Below, one piece after another: positions 12,201-23,893 of a stretch of DNA of 64,000 nucleotides. This DNA is from Erinaceus europaeus (taxonomy: Eukaryota > Chordata > Mammalia > Eulipotyphla > Erinaceidae), in NCBI RefSeq assembly GCF_950295315.1, contig NC_080164.1, forward strand, positions 113,232,447 to 113,296,446, read 5' to 3'. Below the pieces are notes generated by a model. That model ran no database searches. It was not told where the DNA came from and saw nothing but the letters and a program-made list of their open reading frames with translations. A program made the translations under genes and the position numbers. The stretch's first letter is position 1; each line of letters starts with the position of its first letter.

Positions 12201-15200
12201 CGAGCCCCCGGCTCCCCACTTGCAGGGGAGTCGCTTCACAAGCGGTGAAGCAGGTCTGCAGGTGTCTGTCTTTCTCTCCTCCTCTCTGTCTTCCCCTCCT
12301 CTCTCCATTTCTCTCTGTCCTATCCAACAGCAACGATATTAATAACCACAACAATATTAAAACAACAAGGGCAACAAAAAAAGGAAAATAAATAAATAAA
12401 TAAAAACTTAATAAAAAAAAAAACTTTAAAAAAAATGATTGGCTGTTGTTTGTGGAGCCAGTGCCTTGTACATGTGCAATTATACTGCTCCACACACTTA
12501 AAAAAAAAAAAAAACAACAACAAAAAACGACCCACTTGGTGCTGGGTTCAAAACAGGGTTTATATGAGGTATATATGGAAAGTCATAAACCCTTGTGGCC
12601 CAGGAGGAGGCTCAGTGGATGAGATGTTGGACCCTCAAACATGAGGTGCTGGATTCAGTCCCTAGCATAACATGTGCCAGGGTAATGGTTTAGTTTTCTC
12701 TCCCCCTCTCCCTCTCTCATAAATATATATATATTTTTTTTTCTTTTTTTTTTTCCTCCTCCAGGGTTATTGCTGGGCTCGGTGCCTGCACCATGAATCC
12801 ACCGCTCCTGGAGGCCATTTTTTCCCCCTTTTGTTGCCCTTGTTGTAGCTTCGTTGTGGTTATTATTATTGCCCTTGTTGACGCAATTCGTTGTTGGATA
12901 GGACAGAGAGAAATGTAGAGAGGAAGGGAAGACAGAGAAGGGGAGAGAAAGATAGACACCTGCAGACCTGCTTCACCGCCTGTGAAGCGACTCCCCTGCA
13001 GGTGGGGAGCCGGGGGCTCGAACCGGGATGCTTACGCCGGTCCCTGCGCTTTGCGCCACATGCGCTTAACCCACTGCGCCACCACCCGACCCCCTTATTT
13101 TTTTTTTAAGAAAAGGCATGTTCCCCAAGTTACGATGTCCAATGATTTAGGTTCAAATTCCCTGGTCCCCGACCAGTCAACGCCCATGTTCAGTGGAGAA
13201 GCAATTATAGAAGCCAGACCTTCTACCTTCTGCAGCCCACAATGACCCTGAGTCCATGCTCCCAGAGGGATAGAGAATGGGAAAGCTATTAGGGGAGGGG
13301 GTGGGATATGGAGATTGGGTGGTGGGAATTGTGTGGAGTTGTACCCCTCCTACCCTATGGTTTTGTTAATTAATCCTTTCTTAAATAATAAAAAAAAAAA
13401 TTCCTTGGTCCCATTACTTAGTGCTCAGAGGATCAATCAATCAAGAGGGCTTAATGATTATCAATATCTCTGCACCCAAGGAGAAGCCATCTAACATTTA
13501 CTGAAAAATAGCTAAGAAATATATTAACAGCAACACAGTTGCTAATAGTAATAGTAGGGGACTTCAATACCTCACTCTCTCAACTTGACAGATCAACCAG
13601 ACAAAAAAAATCAATAAAGAAATGAAGAAGCTAATGAAGAGACAGATAAATTAGAACTATTGGACATTTTCAGAGTAAAAATGGTGATTTCACCATTGTT
13701 CAGCCCATCTTGGATGAAGCTTAAGGAAATCATGTTAAGTAAAATAAGTCAGAAACAGAAGGATGAATATGGAATGATCTCATTCACAGGCAGAAGTTGA
13801 AAAACAAGATCAGAAGAGAAAACGCTAAGCAGAACTTTGACTGGGGTTGGTGTATTGCACCAAAGTAAAAGACTCTGGGGTGGGGGGCGGGGGGAGTTCA
13901 GGTCCTGGAACAGGATGGCAGAGGACCTAGTGGGGGTTGTGTTGTTATGTGGAAAAATGAGCAATGTTGTGTATGTACAAAATATTGTATTTACTGTTGA
14001 CTATAAAACATTAATCCCCCAATAAATAAATAAATAAATAAATAAATTCCTTGGTCCCCACCTACAGGCAGGAAGTTTCACAATTAGTGAGGCAGTGCTA
14101 TAGATATCTTTCTCTCTCTCTCTCTCTCTTTTTTTTTTAACCAGAGCATTACACAGCTCTGGTTTATGGTGGTGCAGGAGATTGAACTTGAGGTGTCTTT
14201 TTCTTTCTCTCCCACTCTGTCTCCTCCTTCCCTCTCAATTTCTCTCTGTCTTATCAAATAAAAGAAAGGGATGAAACAAAACACCAATTAGAGAGTGAAA
14301 TGAGTGACCCAGGATATAGCACAATGGAGAAAGCGTTAGACTCACAAGCATGAGGTCCTGAGTTTGATTCCCAGCATCACATGTACCAGAGTGATGTCCT
14401 GGTTCTCTTCCCTTCACCTCCAGCCCCCATAAACAAATAAATCTTTGAAACAAACAAACAAACAAACAAAAAAAGCATATCCTCTACCAAGTGAGCTATC
14501 TCTCTAGCCCAGGAGAGCTAATTTTAAATCTTAGAAAATATAATGCTCTGCTGCTTTTTTCTTCCTGATTCCACAAATGTTTATAATATCCTGCGTGGTG
14601 GTGCATCCGGTTGAGTGTACGAGTGCACAAGGACTCGGGTTCAAGTCCCCAATGGCCACCTGCAGAGGGGAAGGGGAAGCTCCACAAGTGGTGAAGCCAT
14701 AATGCAGGTGTCTTTCTTTCTCACCCACTCCCCTCACAATTTCCCTCTGTCTCTAACCAATAAATGAATAAACAAAAATAATTATAAAAATATTTATAAT
14801 ATCCTATAAATTGTCACAGGGCTACAGGTGATAGATCAAGCTGTATCAGGACCATTATCTTTATAGCTCTGTGTGTTCTTAGTATCCAACAATGTTTTTT
14901 AAAAAATTTTTAAATATTTATTTATTTTCCTTTTTGTTGCCCTTGCTAGTTTCCACTGTTTTTGTAGTTACTACTGTTGCTGTTAATGATGTCGTCGTTG
15001 TTGGATAGGACCGAGAGAAATGGAGAGAAGAGGGGAAGATAGAGAGAGGGAGAGAAAGATAGACACCTGCAGACCTGCTTCACTGCCTGTGAAGCGACTG
15101 ACTCCCCTGCAGGTGGGGAGCTGGGGGCTCGAACTGGGATCCTTATGCCGGTTCTTGTGCTTTGTGCCACATGTGCTTAACCCACTGCACCACTGTCTGA

Positions 15201-18200
15201 CTCCCATCCAACAATGTCTTACTTGTAGTGTAAGCCTAGCTATGACTTGCTGATTTCTCATATTTGTTACAATTCAAAGAATAAAAAATGTACATATAAA
15301 CCCAGATCTGGATTCACCATGTCACAGGCTATTCTTTTCCACACCAGATAAGTTAATAGTTTTACTTATTCTTCAAAGTCATCATAACTTTTTAACATTT
15401 ACGATGCCAAGTAACAGTAGTTATACTTTAAAATACCTTCAAGCCAATCAAAGAGAGAAACAATGTTTGAATCCCCTTGGTGAATTCTTGAACAAGATGG
15501 CTATAACAGTTTTCCAATGGGCTGCTTATTAAATCTAATACCTAAAAAAAAAGAAGAAGAAGAAATGTAAAGCAATGTGTTGTATAAAGTAAATGGTGCA
15601 GGAGCCAAGTGGTGGCATACCTGGTTGAGTGCACATGTTACAGTGTGCAAGGGACTCAAGTGCAGGCCCCTGGTCCCCACCTGCAGAGGGAAAGCTTCAA
15701 AAGTGGTAAAGCAGGGCTGCAGGTGTCTGTCTCTCTCCCTCCCTCACCATCTCCCCCTTCCCTCTCGATTTCTGGCTGTCTCTGTCCAATAAATAAATAG
15801 ATAATAAAGTATATGGTGTAAACACTGATCCAAAGGGATACATGCACCCCTATGTTCATAATTGCTTTATTCACAATAGCTAAACAATGGGAGCAGCATA
15901 TATGTTCACTAACAGAAGACTGGATAAATCAGTTATAGGATATATACTGCAGGGAATACTACCTTGCCATCAAAACAAGATGATACTGTGACCTTTGGGA
16001 CAAAATAGATAAACTAGAGGTGAATCTGCCTAGCAAAATAAGAGGTAAAAGACAACTACTGAATGGCTCCACTCATATATGGAACTGAGAGAACTGAAAC
16101 ACATGAATCTGTAAAAAAAAAAAAAAAAAAAGCAAACAGTTTCTAAGACTTTGTGAGAACTATGGGTGTTATCTTTGGAAAGCTGTGATGTAGAAATATA
16201 CCTTGTAATCTTACAATCTTGTAGCCCACTATTAATCACAAATAGAAAAAATAGCTTAAAAAGGAGTAAATGGTGTTTCATATAAAGTCTATATTCTGTA
16301 TAAATCTTATGGAGGCAAGGAGGAACAAAAAATAAAGACTTAACAGATATTTTCATAAAAATGGAAGATAAATAGGGAAATATTTTTATTGTCTAAAACA
16401 CAAAAGTATTCACTACTCTTTCTAATACATAACTATAGAGGAGAAAGTGTAATTAGAGGAGCATTATTAATTTTTAAAAGATGCTTTAATAGAAAGGCTA
16501 GCACAAATACCAAGAAGACAAAATAAATGATCAACCCATCAGGCTGAGTACTACCTGTTTCTTGTCTTTTTCTTGCAATATGAGGATACTCTCTCCGGTT
16601 GTGTCTATTCCAGCACGACCAGCTCTGCCAATCATTTGCTTATACTGATTCCTCCTTAAAAATTCCTTAGCAACATATGGGGCTCTTAAAATCACTCTGT
16701 GGAAGTTACAAAATTAAAGTTGATACTCCCTCTATAGCAATAGCATCTAGTTTTTAAGCTTTACATTTCACTATATTTCTTGTAGCAAATTTAAAGACAT
16801 ATTAAAATAATAAATTTCTAAATTAATAATTACATGTTAACATAGTAAATTTATACACATAGGTAATTATTGTTTACCAAGAACCTAGGAAGCCCGAGGT
16901 TATGTATATCACCTGTAATTCTTACAAAAAAAAAATCCTCTTGGTAATAGTACATATGTTAATTTTTTACTAAATGAGTTAACTGAAGCACAATTTACCT
17001 CAAACCACAAATGAATAATTACCAGAACCATGATTTAAACTCAAGTGTTTCTACTTACAAAGCTTATGGGTCAATCTACTATAACAAGTCTCCAAAGGCT
17101 TTTTTGATTTTTAAATTTTTTAAATTTTCATTCCATAAAAAAATCCAATTTATGAATTTTTATTACTTATGAATTTGTACAATTATTGACTATACAAAAT
17201 AATAGGTTTCAGCTGTTTTGACCTACAAATGTGGTAAGTTTAGCCTTCAAATTTATATAGAAGTTTGTACTTAATATAATAATAAAAAGTACAATTCAAC
17301 ATTAAAATATTTGAGTCAAATCTGCAGCTTTTGATAGCTTTAAAATATATCATGCAAAAATTTCTAAAAGCAGGGGGAAACTTGTAATTCCAAAATTTCA
17401 GAATGAAGACTAGCATCCCTTTCTGAAATAGACAGATCAAGGAAACATACATGCTAAAATTAAATAAATAAGTAAATAAATAAATAAAATAGAATGACTG
17501 CTAACACAATAACTGTGATGTCAAGATATATAAAAATGAACACTCATGAAAGAGGAATATAATTTATAAAGATTAACTATTTTTGGTGAAAAATGCCACA
17601 AGCTATAAAGGATAAAAATCAAATATAAAGGTCTGTAGCTTCATTAGTAACTGTAAAGGTAAACAAGAATCCATTTTATGGGGGCCAGGTGGTGACAAAC
17701 CTGGCTGACCACATATGTTATAGTGCACAAGGACCCAGGTTCAAGTTCCTGGTCCCCACTTGCAGAGGAAAAGTACTGGGAGTGATGAAGCAGTGCTGCA
17801 AGTGTCTCTGTCTCTCTCTCTATCTCCCCCTTCCCTTTTGATTTCTAACTGTCTCTATCAAATAAATAGATAATTTAAAATTTTTAGGGGCCAGGCGGGA
17901 GTGCACTTGGTTAAACGCACACCCTACAGTGCGCAGGACCCAGGTTCAAGCCCCTGGCTCCCACTTACAGGGGGAAAGCTTCATGAGTGGTGAAGCAGGG
18001 CTGCAGGTGTATGTCTTTCTCCCTCTCTATCTCTACCTCCCCTCTCAATTTCTCTCTGCCTCTATCCATTAATAATAAAAATTTTAAAATAATTTTAAAA
18101 AGAAAATATTATAATGAAAAAGAATCTAGTTTACAAAAAACTAACTAGACTCAAAAGTCTCCACAGATGAGTACTCGAAAGAACCAAGGAAATCCTGATG

Positions 18201-21200
18201 CAACTAAGCTCAGATGACCAAAAACAGTGGAAGGCTCAGTACAATTGGAATAAAATCTTTACATCAAAATCAGCATAGAGAAAGCACAAAAGAGAGATGG
18301 GAATGGGGAGTCGGGCGCTAGTGCAGCAGGTTAAGTGCATGTGGCATAAAGCATAAGGAACGGCCCAAGGATCCCGGTTCAAGCCCCTGGCTCTCCACCT
18401 ACAGGGGAGTCACTTCACAGGTGATGAAGCAGGTCTGCAGGTGTCTATCTTTCTCTCCTCCTCTCTGTCTTCCCCTCTTCTCTCCATTTCTCTCTGTCCT
18501 AGCCAACAACAATGACATCTACAACAACAATAAAAACAACAAGGGCAACAAAAAAGGAAATAAATAAATAAATATAAAAAAAAGAGATGGGAATGCTAAC
18601 AACATGAAATCGACCAGTGTTATTTTCATTAAAATAGTGGAGGAAATAAAATAATCAAAACAATAAATGCTGAAGGACTTTTGACAAATCTCACCTATGA
18701 GCAGGAAAGCATGAAAGAACAGCAAACCTAGGCAAGTGAGCAGTAGTCAGTGTGGAGCCTGACCAACACTAACCTGCGAGCCGGCAGGTTAACACCTGCT
18801 GCTAGAGTGGATGTGCAGGTGAAGAGGCAGAGAACTCCTGTGGAGTAGGCCTCCTCCAACAGCTTCCTTTCATCACTCGTTAAACCACTATGGTGATAGG
18901 CAACTCCAAAAGGTATGGTGCGTTTCAAAACAGGACACACATGGCCATTGCTGATATTCTTCAAGTTCTTAATCACCTCGTGTTTTTCTTTCTCTTTGTG
19001 CTTCAGATAGTCCCTAGGAAAAAGATCTGTTAGCAGTATGAAGCCATAGAGTGGACCAACTCTATGACCCTGCAATTCCTCTTCTGGGGATATATCCTAA
19101 GAACCCAACACACCTATCCAAAAATATTTGTGTACACCTATGTTCATAGCAGCACAATTTGCAATAGCCAAAACCTGGAAGCAACCCAGATGTCCAACAT
19201 CAGATGAGTGTCTGAACAAGTTGTGGTCTATATACCGTGGAATATTACTCAGCTATGAAGAACAATGGATTCACCTTCCTCACCTCATCTTGGAAAGAAT
19301 TGTGTTAAGGGACATAAGAAAGATGAATAGACAAAGCGTAAGGTCCGGCTCAAGGATCCCGGTTTGAGCCCCCAGCTCCCCACCTGCAGGGGAGTCGCTT
19401 CACAAGCAGTGAAGCAGGTCTGCAGGTGTCTATCTTTCTCTCCTCCTCTCCGTCTTCCCCTCCTGTCTCCATTTCTCTCTGTTCTATCCAGCATCAAAGA
19501 CATCAATAACAACAACAATAAAAAAGGGCATCAAAAGGGAATAAATAAATATTTAAAAAGAAAGAAAGAAAGATGAATATGGGATGATCTCACTCATATA
19601 CAGAAGTTGAGAAATAAGAATAGAAGGCAGAAACACAAAGCGGAACTTGAACTGGGTTTGGTGTAGTGCACCAAAGCAAAAAACTCTGTGGTAGTGAGGG
19701 TGGGGGATTGGTTCAGATCCTGGTGCATGATGGTGACCCCCCCTTGCCTGGGGGTCAGAGTGTTTTTCAGAAAACAGAAATTTTACACATGTAATTTTAC
19801 ACATGTAGCAATATAATTATAATAATAATAATAAAAGAAGTATGAAGCCTTGATCTTCTAGAGACATAGTATCTATTGTGTTAATTTTAGGAGATAGATA
19901 TATTAGAGATTGTTTCTAAAAGATGTATTACTTCTTTTTTATTTTTTATTACATATTCATTTATTTTATTTTATTAGTGATTTAATAATGATCGACAAGA
20001 TTCTAGGATAGGAGGGGAGATGTATTACTTCTATTGCTATAAATACATAGTGTTCTTAGCATTTACTTTCTAATTTCATTAAGTGGTACTATTCAACTTT
20101 TGAGGGCGGGATCACAGAACTCTATGAAAAATCCGATATATGCTAAGGGAAAAAACCATATACCATTTTGCACATAATTTCAGAGGGCTATGAACTTCCT
20201 GAAGTTCATTCCTAGACTTCCTATGAACTCATGAGTGCCAGGTTCCTTGCTCTAGATGTTACGACTCTTTGTTCACTAGAACATACATCTTTATTGAAGA
20301 TGATTGCTTTTGCTTTTGCAGAGTCGGACCTCACATATGTGTGACTTCACTGCTTCCAGGCTACCTTGTTCATTTTTGTTACTCAGACAGAGACAGAATT
20401 AGGTGGGGAGGAATTATTTTCCAGCCAGTATGTGAGGTCCTGAAATGGACGCACCTGACAATAAACCCTTCTCAAGGAGTTAAGCCCTACAAGGGCTGGG
20501 AATATGGATCATCACTATGTAATTTTAGAGGGTGAAGGCATGATTTGTAACTGGCCTGACAAGATTTGATTAAACAAAGAAGGGTTTTTTGTGATAGAAA
20601 ATAAGAATGAGCAGGGTCTTAAAGAACAAATGCTAAGAGGTGTTAGTGAAGGGACAAGGAACAACATTCATGGCAGAGTTAAGCATGATTAAGATATTGA
20701 AAATGGAAGTTTGGGCTGGGCAGTGGTGCACACATTAACATGCTCAAGGATCCAGGGTGAAGCCCCTGGTCCCTATCTGTAGGCAGGAACCATCTTAAGT
20801 GATGAAGCAGTGCTGTGGTTGTTTCTCTGTCTCCTCCTCCCCTCCCCATTTCTCTCTGTCCTCTCAGATAGAAATGGGGGGAGGGCTTTAAAATGGCCAC
20901 GAGGGGTGGTGTATCTGTTATGCAGGCACTGAGTCCCAGCAACAACCCTGCTGGCAAAAAGGAAGGAAGAAAGGAGGGGAAGGGACAAAAGAAGAAAAAA
21001 AGAAAATGGGAAGTTCAGTGTAGAAAGAAGAGAACAAGGAAGCCAGGTGGTGGCGTACCATGTGCAAGGACCTGGATTCAAGGCCCTCGTCCCCATCTGC
21101 ATGGGGGAAGCTTCACAATCATTGAGGCAGTATTTCCAGTGTATCTCTTTGTTTCTCTCTCCCCATATCCTCTCTATTTCTCTGTCTCTAGCCAAGATAA

Positions 21201-23862
21201 ATAAAATATTAAAACTAATAATAAGGAAGATTTTTAAAAGAAAGTAGTTCAGCAAGGATGAATCGTAGGATGAATGGAGAAAGAAATAATACTGGATAAA
21301 TAAGTCAAGTCAAACCTTAGCCTGAATTCTAGACAAAGAAGCACTGAAATACAATTTTTAAATATATTTTCAGAGGAAAATATGACCACACCCTTGGTTA
21401 CTGTCTGTATATAGTGTTTAAAAGACACTCTTGGGCTGAAGAGAGAGCATAATGGTTCTGTAAGACTTTCATGCCTGAGACTTTGATGTCTCAGGTTCAA
21501 TCCCCAGCACCACCATATGTCAGAGCTGAGCAATGTTCTCATTTTTCTCTCTCTCTCTAATTAAAATAAAATATTTTTTAAAAAGACTTTTAGGGGGTTG
21601 GGCAGTAGCGTAGCGGGTTAAGCACAGGTGGTGCAAAGCGCAAGGACCAGCGTAAGGATCCTGGTTCCAGGCCCCAGCTCCCTACCTGAAAGGGAGTCAC
21701 TTCACAGGCGGTGAAGCAGGTCTGCAGGTGTCTCTATTTCTCTCCCCCTCTCTGTCTTCCCCTCCTCTCTTCATTTCTCTCTGTCCTATCCAACAAGACA
21801 ATATCAATAACAATAATAACAACAATAGCAACAAGGGCAACAAAAATGGGGAAAAAATAGCCTCCATGAACAGTGGATTCGCAGTGCCGGCACTGAGTCC
21901 TAGCAATAACCTTGGAGGCAAAAAAAAAAAAAAAAAGACTTTTAACTTTAAAGTGAAAAGGAAATAACAATTACAAAAAATAATAATAACTTCCCCTGAG
22001 ATTCAGACAATCACTTTGGGGAAATCTGCTTCCCACAGTTTAAGAGGGTAAATAGTTAAGATAAAGTTAACACTCCAAGACTCTTAAGAAGTCCTGCAGG
22101 GGTGGATAGTATAATGGTTACATAAGAGACTCTCATACCTGAGACACAAACATCCCAGGTTTCATCCCCCACACTACCATAAGCCAGAGCAGAGCAGTGT
22201 GCTGGTTAAAAAAAAAAAGTCCGTATTCAGAGGAGGACCTAGTAGGGGTTGAGTTTTTATGTGGAAAACTGGGAAATGTTATGCATGTACAAACTACTGC
22301 GTTTTACTGTCGACTGTAAACTATTAATCCTCCAATAAAGAAAAAAATAATAATGTTCTAAAGTTAAAAAAAAAAAAGACCTTGAGATCAGAATCTCTTT
22401 AGCCTTAGATTTCACTTCATTTACATCTAAATTACAGAATAGTATTTTATAAGTGTGCTATGAGATTCAACATTTTAGTTAATGACCCCAAAGTAGAGGG
22501 GTTAAACTCAGAACACATAGTGTACAAAAGCAGCAAGTAACATGCAAAGCGTATCTTACAGAGTTTTCCCTCAAAAAGAAAAGTGTTAATTTCTGTCTCT
22601 TTAAGACAGCATCAAGAATACTCATCACAACTCATTAACTAAGGGTTGTGGAAAACCAAAGTTTTAAATGCTATAATATTAAATACAAATATTTACAACT
22701 CAAGTAGACTTATCAAAAAAAGAAGTCAAGGATACATAATACTAAATTAATAAACTTTCTAGTTGCTTGTCTTTAAATTTCCACATCACTTAAGTCAGTT
22801 CTGTATTATCTTAAACTAGTCTATGAAAAGTGATATATGGGGACCAGGCGGTGGCACAGCTGGTTAAGCACACACACACAACAGTGAGCAAAGACATAGG
22901 CTCAAGACCCTGGTCCCTACCAGCAGGGGAAAAGCTTCACAAGTGGTAAAGTAGTGTGCAGCTGCCTCTCTGTCTCTCTCTTTCTCTATCTCCCCTTCCC
23001 TTCTCAATTTCTCTGTCTCTATCCAATAATAAAAGATATAAAGATTTAAAAATGTTTTTAAAAAAGTGAAAAGTGATATATGGAGAATAATGTGAACTCT
23101 GCAGCTAAACTTTCTTCAAGGTCAGGGATTTAGGAGTCTAGTACAATATCATAATAAGAAATCATTTGTGCTAGTTGAATAGAAGACATAGTATATAAAT
23201 AGTAAAAATTGTGATAGCAATAAAACAACAGAATATATATTTAAAGATTAACATACTTGCTTAAAAACTTGCATATCATTTCTGCTACGTTTTCACAGTT
23301 CTTCTTAGTGGGACAAAAAACTAAGCAGGAATAGTTGGGGATAACTTCTGTCACCAATGCTACCAAATGATCAGGATCCATCTTTTTCAAAGCATCAGAA
23401 TACTGCAAAAGATGTAGGAATAAAGCAGTTAGCAATCATGAATGCCTGTTGTTTCACCTGTGTGCTCTGTAAAATAAGTGAACCATGTATAATTTTTACT
23501 TCTTTGAATATGTGTGATCATGTAAAAGATAAATTTATCACTAAAGACAGAAGCAGGCTAGTGGTAGGGACTGACCTGCCAATGACCATGTCCAGCAGAG
23601 AAGCAATTACAGAAGCCAGACTTCCATCTTCTGCACCCCATAAAGAATTCTGGTCTATACTCCCAGAGGGGGAAAAATATTAGGGGAAGATGACTAGAGA
23701 ACTGTGAAACCCAATTCCATTGGGATCCAGAGAGAAGAAGAAAAAAAAAAAAAAAAAGGAAAGGAAAGATATTCAGAAGTAGTAATAGGTGTAGTTGTGA
23801 TTTAGAAAGGAAGAGAAGGCAGGACCATAGGAAAAAATGGGCAAAAATACAGATAGACAGAC

Positions 23863-23893
<31 letters not shown>

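Larger units (their letters stand above)
13113..14272 (+). mobile_element. SINE-B host split by U, L1 and a SINE-C
   Basis: Pieces at about 13113-13170, 14046-14108 and 14191-14272 reconstitute one family B copy in order. Confidence 0.7.
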
